A stretch of DNA of 10,868 nt from Ruminococcaceae bacterium UBA1772 (GCA_002314645.1 DCGS01000032.1:18993-29860), one strand, 5' to 3'; shown: positions 1-6,827, numbered from the stretch's first letter. Notes: generated from the sequence alone by a model not told the origin. Numbers and translations: made by a program.

Positions 1-153
1 ATTCTTGGACCAATTGTTTATATTGTTGGAAAGAAAACTTATAAGAAGTTTAATGGTAAAGAAATTGCTGGAAGACAAAATAAAGGTTATTTTGGCAAAT
101 CAGACCAAGACAATATAGTTGATATTTCAGATGACGTTGAGGATGTTGACTAA
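1..153 (+). CDS. C-terminal fragment of an unidentified protein, possibly membrane-anchored
   Basis: The first frame is open from base 1 to a TAA at 151-153 and gives the last 50 residues of a protein whose start lies upstream of the window. The fragment opens with a short hydrophobic stretch (LGPIVYIVG), which could be the end of a transmembrane helix. A basic segment (KKTYKKFNGK) follows, then a very acidic tail rich in Asp (DISDDVEDVD). A Gly-Pro-Ile-Tyr helix end followed by a basic turn is seen in small Firmicutes membrane proteins such as the PLDc_N type, but this is only a weak resemblance. No function is assigned. Codon use and AT content match the downstream genes, and the gap to the next gene is 22 bases, so it may share a transcript with it. 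Confidence 0.6.
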   Translation: MLGPIVYIVGKKTYKKFNGKEIAGRQNKGYFGKSDQDNIVDISDDVEDVD

Positions 154-175
154 ATTTTAAAATAGAGGCTAAGTT

Positions 176-1027
176 ATGGACGTTACCGTACTTGAAAGAA
201 TTAAAAATGAATATGATGACTTTTCAAAGAGTCATAAAAGAATTGCTGATTTCATTCTTACAAATTACGAAAAAGCATCAACATACACTGCTGCAAAATT
301 TGGAACTGAAATTGGAATCAGTGAATCTACAGTAGTAAGATTTGCAACATACCTTGGATATGAAGGATTCCCTGAATTCCAGGTAGATCTTCGTGAATGC
401 ATTAAGGGTAAGCTTACCACAATGCAGAGAATTGAAATTTCACAAAACGGAGATAATAAGCAAAACATATTAGAAAAAACACTTAATTCAGACATTAGTT
501 CAATTAAAGCAACACTTTCTAACGTTTCAATTGAAGATTTTGAAGGTGCATGTAACGCAATTAACAATGCTGAAAAGATTTATATCTTAGGTGTTAGAAG
601 TAGTGCTCCACTTGCAAGTTTTATGTATCATTATTTCCATTTGGTTTACGACAACGTTGTTATGATAGATTCAAGTTCAAGTAGTAGCATGTTTGAGGAA
701 CTTTATAGAATAGACAACAAAAGTGTTCTTATTGCTGTAAGTTTTCCTCGTTATTCACGACAAGTTGTAAAAGCACTTCAATTTGTGCATGATAAGGGCG
801 GAAAGATTATAGGAATAACAGATAGTAATAAATCGCCTATAACTGGTCTTTCTGACTATGTATTATTTGCTAAGAGTAATATGGCTTCATTTATGGATTC
901 ACTTGTTGCTCCTATGAGCCTTATTAATGCTTTAATTGTTGCTTCTGCTCACGAAAAGAAGAGTGAAGTTATTTCAAGATTTGAAGAACTTGAAAATGCA
1001 TGGCAGCAATATGACGTATATTTTTAA
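176..1027 (+). CDS. MurR/RpiR family transcriptional regulator (HTH plus SIS domain)
   Basis: This is a 283-residue DNA-binding regulator of the RpiR/MurR family, whose members sense phosphosugars, often amino-sugar phosphates. Residues 1-77 form the HTH_6 domain, with the helix-turn-helix around 38-62 (TEIGISESTVVRFATYLGY) followed by the family-typical GFPEFQ. Residues about 126-255 form the SIS sugar-isomerase fold that binds the effector (ILGVRSS near 138, AVSFPRYSRQ near 188, IIGITDS near 211). The length is normal for the family. The ATG at 176 has AGAGG at 164-168, seven bases upstream. An unusual run of six serines (166-171) sits inside the SIS domain. The gene precedes yhiN-like, cmk and plsC genes with a 22-base gap to the next gene, so it may be the first regulator gene of that operon. 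The effector and target genes cannot be read from sequence. Confidence 0.9.
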   Translation: MDVTVLERIKNEYDDFSKSHKRIADFILTNYEKASTYTAAKFGTEIGISESTVVRFATYLGYEGFPEFQVDLRECIKGKLTTMQRIEISQNGDNKQNILEKTLNSDISSIKATLSNVSIEDFEGACNAINNAEKIYILGVRSSAPLASFMYHYFHLVYDNVVMIDSSSSSSMFEELYRIDNKSVLIAVSFPRYSRQVVKALQFVHDKGGKIIGITDSNKSPITGLSDYVLFAKSNMASFMDSLVAPMSLINALIVASAHEKKSEVISRFEELENAWQQYDVYF

Positions 1028-1049
1028 TTTATGAGAAGGATTTTAAGTA

Positions 1050-2270
1050 ATGAGTAGAGTAATTGTAATTGGTGGTGGACCAGCTGGTATAATGGCTGCT
1101 TGTACTGCCGCAAATAATGGGAATAGTGTTACTCTATTTGAAACTAATCCTAAAATTGGAAGAAAGCTCATGATAACAGGAAAGGGTAGATGTAATGTTA
1201 CAAATGCCTGTTTCGACCTTCAAGAACTAATTTCCAATGTCCCTGTAAACGGTAGATTTCTTTACAGTGCCTTTTCTACATATGGTCCATCTGATGTTAT
1301 GGATTTCTTTGAAGAAAGAGGCGTAAAGCTCAAAGTAGAACGTGGAAACCGCGTGTTCCCAGTTTCAGACAAGGCTGTAGACATTGTAGATGCGCTTTTC
1401 TTCTATTTGAAGGAGTGCAGAGTTTTTGTTAGAAACGATAAAATTGTTGATATTGACTTTTCGGATGAATTTTCAGTTTACGTAGAAAACGGTAAAGTCT
1501 TCCATGCGGATGCAGTAATTATTGCAACAGGTGGAATGTCCTATCCAACAACTGGCTCCACGGGTGATGGATACCGTTTTGCAAAGAAGCTTGGACACAC
1601 AGTTACTGACATTTCACCGTCTTTGGTTCCTATAGAGTCTGAATCGCCCTTTTGTAAAGCAATGCAGGGCTTGTCTTTAAGAAATGTATCTATAAAAATT
1701 AAGAAGTCTGAAAAGGTTGTATATGATGACTTTGGAGAAATGTTATTTACGCATTTCGGTGTTTCTGGTCCAATGATTCTAAGCGCTAGTTCACACATTA
1801 GAAAAATGGAGCCTAATGAATATAGTCTTCATATAGATTTAAAACCCGCTCTGAGCGTTGAACAATTAGATGCAAGACTGCTTAGAGACTTTGAAGGAAA
1901 CCCAAATAAGGACTTCCACAACATTTTAAGTGGACTTATTCCTTCAAAAATGATTCCAGTAATAATTGAAATGACTGGAATAAATCCTGAAAAGAAAGTA
2001 AATCAAATTACTAAAGCTGAAAGAATGACATTAATATCAGTTTTAAAAGATTTTACTATTCCTTTACTTCAATTCCGACCAATTAATGAAGCAATTATTA
2101 CTTCTGGTGGAATTAACGTTAAAGAAATTAATCCAAAAACAATGGAATCTAAAATTGTTCCTAATTTATATTTTGCTGGTGAAATAATTGATGTAGATGC
2201 ATATACTGGTGGATTTAATCTTCAAATTGCATTTTCTACAGGTTATCTTGCTGGAAGTAGCATTTATTAA
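1050..2270 (+). CDS. NAD(P)/FAD-dependent oxidoreductase, YhiN/HI0933 family
   Basis: This 406-residue flavoprotein belongs to the HI0933/YhiN family, also annotated as the aminoacetone oxidase family. The N-terminal dinucleotide-binding motif is GGGPAG (8-13), with an acidic residue at the end of the second strand (E31). The family signature GRKLMITGKGRCNVTN spans 37-52. A second FAD contact, ATGGMSYPTTGSTGDGY, lies at 159-175, and FGVSGP at 236-241. The C-terminal FAD-binding signature GEIIDVDAYTGGFNLQ covers 377-392. Length and motif order are complete for the family. The ATG has AGAAGGA nine bases upstream. The physiological substrate is unknown in most bacteria. The gene lies directly before cmk, an arrangement I recall as common in Clostridia, which suggests conserved co-transcription rather than a known shared pathway. 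Confidence 0.92.
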   Translation: MSRVIVIGGGPAGIMAACTAANNGNSVTLFETNPKIGRKLMITGKGRCNVTNACFDLQELISNVPVNGRFLYSAFSTYGPSDVMDFFEERGVKLKVERGNRVFPVSDKAVDIVDALFFYLKECRVFVRNDKIVDIDFSDEFSVYVENGKVFHADAVIIATGGMSYPTTGSTGDGYRFAKKLGHTVTDISPSLVPIESESPFCKAMQGLSLRNVSIKIKKSEKVVYDDFGEMLFTHFGVSGPMILSASSHIRKMEPNEYSLHIDLKPALSVEQLDARLLRDFEGNPNKDFHNILSGLIPSKMIPVIIEMTGINPEKKVNQITKAERMTLISVLKDFTIPLLQFRPINEAIITSGGINVKEINPKTMESKIVPNLYFAGEIIDVDAYTGGFNLQIAFSTGYLAGSSIY

Positions 2271-2287
2271 CATGGAGGATATTTATT

Positions 2288-2953
2288 ATGTTTAATATTG
2301 CAATTGACGGACCTGCAGGTGCTGGAAAAAGTTCTATTGCAAAGGCCGTTTCTAAAGAACTTGGAATTATCTATGTAGATACAGGTGCTCTTTATAGAGC
2401 AGTTGGACTTAACGCTCTTAGAAAGAATATAGACACAAAAGATGTTACTCTTGTAACTGAATCTCTTAAAGATGTTTCTGTTGACTTAAGATTTGTAGAT
2501 GGTGAACAGAGAGTTTTCTTAGGGGAAGAGGACGTATCTGTAGACATTAGACTTCCTGAGGCTTCAATGGCTGCTTCTAACGTTTCTGCAATTCCATCTG
2601 TTAGACAGTTTCTTTTTGATCTACAAAGAAAGATTGCAAATGAAAACAATTGTTTAATGGATGGTAGAGACATTGGAACAGTTGTACTTCCAAATGCGCA
2701 GCTTAAGGTTTTCCTTACTGCATCACCAGAAGCAAGAGCAAAGAGAAGATATGACGAATTAATTGCTAAAGGTCAAGATGTTGAATACAAAGATGTTCTT
2801 GATGACCTTAACAAGAGAGACTATCAGGATACACACAGAGAAATTGCACCTCTTAAGCCTGCAGATGACTCTGTTATTGTTGACACAACAGAAATGTCTT
2901 TTAACGAAGTAAAAGAAAAGTTAATTTCACTTGCTAAAGAAAGAATGAATTGA
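2288..2953 (+). CDS. cmk: Cytidylate kinase (CMP/dCMP kinase)
   Basis: Cytosolic enzyme that transfers phosphate from ATP to CMP or dCMP, feeding CTP for RNA and CDP-lipid synthesis and dCTP for DNA. The 221-residue length is standard. The P-loop GPAGAGKS is at 8-15, the CMP-binding VDTGALYRA at 30-38, and the nucleotide-binding DGRDIGT at 125-131. The arginine-rich lid segment RAKRRY is at 150-155, and RDYQDTHREIAPL (177-189) supplies further substrate contacts. All hallmark residues of the family are intact. The ATG at 2288 has GGAGG at 2274-2278, nine bases upstream. It starts 17 bases after the flavoprotein stop and ends ten bases before plsC, so the three are very likely co-transcribed. 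Confidence 0.97.
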   Translation: MFNIAIDGPAGAGKSSIAKAVSKELGIIYVDTGALYRAVGLNALRKNIDTKDVTLVTESLKDVSVDLRFVDGEQRVFLGEEDVSVDIRLPEASMAASNVSAIPSVRQFLFDLQRKIANENNCLMDGRDIGTVVLPNAQLKVFLTASPEARAKRRYDELIAKGQDVEYKDVLDDLNKRDYQDTHREIAPLKPADDSVIVDTTEMSFNEVKEKLISLAKERMN

Positions 2954-2963
2954 GGATATTAAT

Positions 2964-3659
2964 ATGGATTTAAAAACAATTTTATTCGATCACGAAAACT
3001 TTGAATACGATTTCAACAGAGATTTATCAAAGCCAAACAAATGGTATTTTAGACTTCAACCAATTGCTGCTTTATTAATTAAAGTAAAATTCTCAAAATT
3101 TGAGGTTCATGGTTTAGAAAATGTTCCAAAGGATGGAAGTCTTATTCTTGCAGGTAACCATGTATCTGGTTTCGATCCTATAGTTGCAGCTTATGCTCTT
3201 AGACACACTCGTGAACTCTTCTTTATGGCAAAAGATGAACACTTTAGAAGATTCTATACAAAAATTCCACTTCTCATATTAAATGGTTTCCCAGTTAAAA
3301 GAGGAACAGCAGACAGAGCCGCTGTAGACTATTCTATTAGAGTAATTAAAACTGGCCATGGACTTGTTATCTTCCCTCAGGGAACAAGAGACAAGGAAAA
3401 CAACAGACCTGAAAAAGGCAAATCAGGCGTTGCTATGTTTGCTAGAGAGGCTCAGTCTGATGTAATTCCTTTCTCTGTAAACTATGACAAGAGCAAGAGC
3501 AAAAAACGTCCACGTGTCATTATTAGATTTGGACAGGTTATTCCTTATGAAGAGCTTGGCTTCTCAGAAGAAGTAAAGTCAAGAGAACTTAAAGAAGTAA
3601 CAAAGAAGGTAATGAATGAAATTGCTACTCTTTGGGACGTAGAAGGCAAGATGGAATGA
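2964..3659 (+). CDS. plsC: 1-acyl-sn-glycerol-3-phosphate acyltransferase (PlsC family)
   Basis: Membrane-associated acyltransferase expected to acylate lysophosphatidic acid at sn-2 to give phosphatidic acid, the precursor of all glycerophospholipids. The 231 residues show the four family blocks: the catalytic NHxxxxD motif (N65, H66, D71), GFPVKRGTADR (108-118) for glycerol-phosphate binding, FPQGTR (137-142), and the VIPF block (167-170). A hydrophobic stretch near 32-41 may associate with the membrane. The ATG has GAGGA seven bases upstream that overlaps the cmk stop codon. Its own stop overlaps the ispH start (ATGA), indicating translational coupling. Other acyl acceptors cannot be excluded from sequence, but conserved motifs and the position after cmk fit phospholipid synthesis. 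Confidence 0.93.
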   Translation: MDLKTILFDHENFEYDFNRDLSKPNKWYFRLQPIAALLIKVKFSKFEVHGLENVPKDGSLILAGNHVSGFDPIVAAYALRHTRELFFMAKDEHFRRFYTKIPLLILNGFPVKRGTADRAAVDYSIRVIKTGHGLVIFPQGTRDKENNRPEKGKSGVAMFAREAQSDVIPFSVNYDKSKSKKRPRVIIRFGQVIPYEELGFSEEVKSRELKEVTKKVMNEIATLWDVEGKME

Positions 3660-5635
3660 AAATAATTTTAGCCGAAAAAGCTGGATTTTGTTTTGGTGTA
3701 GATAGGGCAGTAAAAACAGCCTTTGAAACATTAGAAAAAAATGAAAATGTCTATTCAGTTGGAGAAATCATTCACAACAACTTTATTGTTAAAAAGCTTA
3801 ATTCTATGGGCCTAAAGGTTGAAGATGAGTTTGAAAAGATTCCTCAAAACTCTACAGTAATTATTCGTGCTCATGGTGTACCAAGTTGTGTTTATGATTT
3901 CTTTAATGACAACAACATTTCCTTTATAGACGCAACATGTCCATTTGTATTAAAAATACATAAAATTGTTAAAGACATTCCAGAAGACGCAATATTATTT
4001 GTAGCAGGAGACAAAGATCATCCAGAAGTTAAGGGTATAGTTGGACACAGTAAATGTCCTACATATGTCTTCAAAAATTGCGAAGAATTGGAACTGTTTT
4101 TTAGAACAATTAATGCTTTAGATACGGGAAAAAATCTATATTTCGTGTCGCAAACAACATTTTCTTTAAAAGAATGGGAAAAGTGTGTAAAAAAAATAAA
4201 TTTATTGTGTACAAAACCAACTGTTTTTGATACAATATGTAAAGCAACTGAAGAAAGACAGCTCGAAGCTGAAAAGCTTTCAAAGTCATGTGACAAGATG
4301 GTTATTATTGGTTCAAAACACAGTTCCAATACTATGAAGCTTTATAATGTTTGTAAAGCTAACTGCGAAACATGTCTTATTGAATGTGCCGACGAGTTAG
4401 AGGAGAGTTTTTTTGTCGGTGCTAACACCATTGGTGTTACTGCAGGGGCTTCTACGCCCGCTGCTATAATAAAGGAGGTACTTGAGGCAATGTCTGAAGT
4501 AAAAAACACTATTGTATCTGATGCTGATGATTTCGATTTTGCAGCTGCACTCGAAGAGTCACTCGGAAGCATGTCAACAGATCAGAAAGTAAAAGGAATT
4601 GTAGTTGGAATTACACCTACAGAAATTCAGGTTGATATAGGAAGGAAGCAAACAGGCTATATTACTTACAATGAATATAGTTTCGACCCAACAGTTGATC
4701 CTGCTAAGGATTGCAAAATTGGCGACGAAATCAACGTTGTAATTATGAAGACTAATGATGCTGAAGGTACAATCATGCTTTCAAAGCGTCGTTTTGATAG
4801 CGCAAATGCTTGGGATGAATTTATAGCTGCATCTGAAGACGAAAACACAATCGTTGAAGGAACAGTTACTGATATAGTTCGTGGTGGCGTTATTGCTACA
4901 ACAGCTAAGGGAATCCGCGTATTCATTCCTGGTTCACTTGCAACAGCAAGCAGAAATGATTCAGTAGAGGATCTTCTTAAGACAAAGGTTAACTTCAAGA
5001 TTATTGAAGTTAATAAGCAGCGTAAGAGAGCAGTTGGTTCAATTAAGGCTGTTCTTGGTAATGCTCGTAAAGAAGCTCAGGAGAAGTTCTGGGAGACAGC
5101 TGAAGTTGGTCAGGTATACACAGGTATTGTTAAGTCAATTACAAACTACGGTGTATTCGTTGACATCGGCGGCGTTGACGGAATGATTCACATCAGTGAA
5201 CTTTCATGGAAGCGTATTAAGCATCCATCAGAGGTTCTTAACATTGGTGACACTGTTGAAGTATTCATCAAGGCTCTTGAGAACAACAAGATTTCTCTTG
5301 GTTACAAGAAGGACGAGGAAAACCCATGGGCAATCCTTGCTAAGACATACAACGTAGATGACGTTGTAGATGCTAAAATTGTTGGTATGACAGCATTTGG
5401 TGCATTTGCAAACATCATTGAAGGTATTGATGGTCTTATCCACATTTCACAGATTGCTGACAGACACGTTGAGAAGCCTCAGGATGTTCTTTCAGTTGGT
5501 GAAGTTGTTAAGGCTAAGATTACAGAAATTGACTATGATAAGAAGCGTGTAAGCCTTTCAATTAGAGCTCTTATTGAGCCAAAGGAAGAAGCTGAAGAAG
5601 AAGCTCCTGTAGAGGAAGCAGCTGACGCTGAATAA
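3656..5635 (+). CDS. ispH-rpsA: Bifunctional IspH (HMBPP reductase) fused to 30S ribosomal protein S1
   Basis: This is a 659-residue two-part protein. Residues 1-280 are IspH, the [4Fe-4S] enzyme that reduces HMBPP to IPP and DMAPP in the last step of the MEP isoprenoid pathway. Cluster cysteines are C12, C95 and C195. Substrate residues are H40, H73, H122, E124, T167-T168, SSNT (223-226) and S266. Residues about 311-637 carry four S1 RNA-binding repeats (roughly 311-379, 397-466, 484-551, 569-637), followed by an acidic tail (641-659). I chose the ATG at 3656 because IspH conservation begins there, AGAAGG lies nine bases upstream, and it forms an ATGA overlap with plsC; an in-frame TTG at 3632 is rejected. 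The fusion is known in Clostridia. Arg codons shift from 1 CGN of 4 in the IspH part to 8 of 13 in the S1 part, and an SD-like site lies at the junction. Confidence 0.96.
   Translation: MKIILAEKAGFCFGVDRAVKTAFETLEKNENVYSVGEIIHNNFIVKKLNSMGLKVEDEFEKIPQNSTVIIRAHGVPSCVYDFFNDNNISFIDATCPFVLKIHKIVKDIPEDAILFVAGDKDHPEVKGIVGHSKCPTYVFKNCEELELFFRTINALDTGKNLYFVSQTTFSLKEWEKCVKKINLLCTKPTVFDTICKATEERQLEAEKLSKSCDKMVIIGSKHSSNTMKLYNVCKANCETCLIECADELEESFFVGANTIGVTAGASTPAAIIKEVLEAMSEVKNTIVSDADDFDFAAALEESLGSMSTDQKVKGIVVGITPTEIQVDIGRKQTGYITYNEYSFDPTVDPAKDCKIGDEINVVIMKTNDAEGTIMLSKRRFDSANAWDEFIAASEDENTIVEGTVTDIVRGGVIATTAKGIRVFIPGSLATASRNDSVEDLLKTKVNFKIIEVNKQRKRAVGSIKAVLGNARKEAQEKFWETAEVGQVYTGIVKSITNYGVFVDIGGVDGMIHISELSWKRIKHPSEVLNIGDTVEVFIKALENNKISLGYKKDEENPWAILAKTYNVDDVVDAKIVGMTAFGAFANIIEGIDGLIHISQIADRHVEKPQDVLSVGEVVKAKITEIDYDKKRVSLSIRALIEPKEEAEEEAPVEEAADAE
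4423..4439. repeat. Perfect 17-nt inverted repeat just upstream of the IspH/S1 junction
   Basis: TAACACCA (4423-4430) and TGGTGTTA (4432-4439) are exact reverse complements separated by one base. In RNA this gives a seven-base-pair hairpin with a three-base loop; in DNA it resembles a dimeric repressor operator. It lies in the ispH coding sequence (Asn-Thr-Ile-Gly-Val), 50 bases before the candidate internal S1 start. A short second hairpin (GGGC 4446-4449 with GCCC 4456-4459) follows. A function is not shown; part of the codon choice is constrained by the conserved IspH motif. Confidence 0.35.
4471..4492 (+). promoter_or_regulatory. Candidate internal ribosome binding site and start for a free S1 protein
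   Basis: The sequence AAAGGAGGT (4471-4479) is a perfect nine-base match to the 16S anti-SD. It is followed ten bases later by an in-frame ATG (4490-4492), codon 279 of the fusion. Initiation here would give a 381-residue protein starting MSEVKN and ending at 5635. That is about the size of stand-alone four-repeat S1 proteins of Gram-positive bacteria. The same bases encode Lys-Glu-Val at the end of IspH, a common ending in the family, so the match could be coincidental. The spacing is a little longer than the seven bases seen for the identical SD before sigE in this window. Confidence 0.4.
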
Positions 5636-5653
5636 TTTAGTTATACTACATAA

Positions 5654-5687
5654 TAAACCCCGTGGAATTCCACGGGGTTTAACTTTT
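5654..5687 (+). terminator. Intrinsic terminator after ispH-S1
   Basis: A perfect 12-base-pair stem (5654-5665 with 5670-5681) encloses the four-base loop AATT. It has a GC-rich core (CCCCGTGG/CCACGGGG) with A and T flanks. The downstream tract is TTTAACTTTT, interrupted by AAC, so release may be incomplete and some transcription may run into the FkbM gene. It starts 18 bases after the S1 stop. The near-symmetry with A-rich sequence on the upstream side means it could also act on the opposite strand, but no gene is seen there. Confidence 0.85.
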
Positions 5688-5705
5688 AAAGTTAGGGGGA
5701 CTAAT

Positions 5706-6770
5706 ATGTCAGATATATGGAATTACTTAAAGTGTACTGATAAGCCAATTCTCATGTACGGTATAGGTAATGGAGCAGATAAAATACTTGATGTATTTGA
5801 TATTTATGGAATAAAAGTATCTGATATATTCTCTAGCGATGACTTCTTTAAACAAAAAGAATTTCATGGATTTAATTTAAAAAGATATTCAGATATTGTC
5901 AGTGAATACGAAGAAGGTATTATTATTTTAGCATTTGCAATCTTTAGAGATGACATGCTGAATTTCATTAAAAACATACCAAGTAAATTTGAAGTATTAG
6001 CTCCTTCGGTTCCTGTTTTTGGAAATGACTATTTTTCTTTGGAAACTTTAGAAAAATATGAAAATGAAATAAATACAGTAAAAGAACTTCTTGCTGATGA
6101 AATGTCAGTTAAAGTTCTTGAAGATAGTATAAATTATAGACTTACAGGAAAAATTAGTTATCTATTTAACTGTCAGACAGATAGAGATGAAGTTTTCTCT
6201 AATATAATCAATTTTGACTCCAATGAAACATATATTGACCTTGGAGCTTATAGAGGAGACACCATTGAAGAATTCTTAAATCAAACTAATAATAATTTTG
6301 AAAAAATACTTGCATTAGAACCAGATGAAAAGAATTATAACAAGCTAAGCCAATATGTTTCTTCTTTAAGCAATGGATTAAAAGAAAACATAATAATTGA
6401 AAACAAGGCCTCATGGTCTGAACAAAAGGTACTATCTTTCCCAAAGAGTGGTGGAAGAAATTCATCTCTTCTATTGGAGGATATAGAAAGTGTTATTTTT
6501 GCTACAGATATTGATTCCTTAGTAAATGAATATGCTTTAAATCCAACTTACATTAAAATGGATGTTGAGGGAGCAGAGGCTGAAACACTTGTTGGTCTTA
6601 AAAATACTCTTGTAAAATTTAGACCAAAGCTTGCTGTTTCTGCATATCATAAAACCGCAGATTTATTTACACTTCCAATATTAATAAATAAGCTAAATCC
6701 AGAATATAAGATATATCTAAGACATCATCCTTATATTCCTGATTGGGAAACAAATATTTATTGTATATAA
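5706..6770 (+). CDS. FkbM family SAM-dependent methyltransferase with extra N-terminal domain
   Basis: This 354-residue protein has two parts. Residues about 1-105 resemble a small nucleotide-binding-like alpha/beta domain (KPILMYGIGNGADKILD at 13-29, then EEGIIILAFA near 69-78). Residues about 155-354 form an FkbM-type methyltransferase, with SAM motif I YIDLGAYRGDTI (176-187), the acidic EPDE loop (205-208), KMDVEGAE (284-291) and a closing YLRHHPY (337-343) typical of the group. FkbM enzymes O-methylate sugars or natural products; the substrate here is unknown. AGGGGGA (5694-5700) lies five bases before the ATG. Only 24 bases separate it from the terminator stem, so its promoter is unclear and it may depend on read-through. 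It sits alone between a housekeeping operon and sporulation genes, with no glycosyltransferase beside it. Confidence 0.88.
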   Translation: MSDIWNYLKCTDKPILMYGIGNGADKILDVFDIYGIKVSDIFSSDDFFKQKEFHGFNLKRYSDIVSEYEEGIIILAFAIFRDDMLNFIKNIPSKFEVLAPSVPVFGNDYFSLETLEKYENEINTVKELLADEMSVKVLEDSINYRLTGKISYLFNCQTDRDEVFSNIINFDSNETYIDLGAYRGDTIEEFLNQTNNNFEKILALEPDEKNYNKLSQYVSSLSNGLKENIIIENKASWSEQKVLSFPKSGGRNSSLLLEDIESVIFATDIDSLVNEYALNPTYIKMDVEGAEAETLVGLKNTLVKFRPKLAVSAYHKTADLFTLPILINKLNPEYKIYLRHHPYIPDWETNIYCI

Positions 6771-6771
6771 T
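6743..6771 (+). promoter_or_regulatory. Possible SigA promoter upstream of spoIIGA (perfect -10)
   Basis: TATAAT at 6766-6771 overlaps the stop codon of the FkbM gene. A partial -35, TTGGGA (6743-6748, four of six bases), lies 17 bases upstream. A transcript from here would begin near 6778 and contain the whole hairpin that covers the spoIIGA ribosome binding site. In a genome this AT-rich a single perfect TATAAT has limited weight. Confidence 0.3.
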
Positions 6772-6779
6772 CTTAGTTT

Positions 6780-6813
6780 TTTGACATTTTTATCTTTCTC
6801 ACTTAAGTAATAT
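6780..6813 (+). promoter_or_regulatory. Candidate spoIIG-type promoter with Spo0A-box-like sequence
   Basis: A perfect -35 box TTGACA (6781-6786) is followed after 21 bases by TAATAT (6808-6813), four of six to TATAAT. The Bacillus subtilis spoIIG promoter is known for an over-long 22-base spacer and activation by phosphorylated Spo0A bound next to the -35. Here the complement of 6780-6786 reads TGTCAAA, one base from the Spo0A box TGTCGAA, and overlaps the -35. Geometry, box and downstream genes agree, but no second box was found upstream. Confidence 0.4.
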
Positions 6814-6827
6814 TTTCTTGGGTGAGA
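6797..6827 (+). promoter_or_regulatory. Hairpin that would sequester the spoIIGA ribosome binding site
   Basis: TCTCACTTAAG (6797-6807) can pair with CTTGGGTGAGA (6817-6827) as an 11-base-pair stem with two G-U pairs and a nine-base loop (6808-6816). The 3' arm contains the whole SD GGGTGAG (6820-6826), four bases before the spoIIGA ATG. A long transcript entering from upstream would therefore carry a hidden ribosome site. A transcript starting inside or just after the loop would not. Confidence 0.5.

Noticed and set aside
154..163. Palindrome ATTTTAAAAT before the MurR/RpiR gene as an operator
   Set aside because: A ten-base A/T-only palindrome is expected by chance in such AT-rich DNA, and no promoter elements surround it.
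3632..3655. In-frame TTG start adding eight residues to IspH
   Set aside because: The added residues (basic, unlike IspH N-termini) lie within plsC. The ATG at 3656 has a well-spaced AGAAGG, begins the conserved IspH sequence and makes a classic ATGA overlap.
4018..4998. Minus-strand open frames opposite ispH-S1 and other genes
   Set aside because: They mirror conserved coding sequence, lack ribosome binding sites and recognisable domains, and have compositions expected of antisense reading.
5622..5654. Promoter for the FkbM gene using CTGACG with TATACT or CATAAT
   Set aside because: Spacers are 14 or 21 bases and the -35 match is weak. The implied start would lie in or next to the terminator stem.
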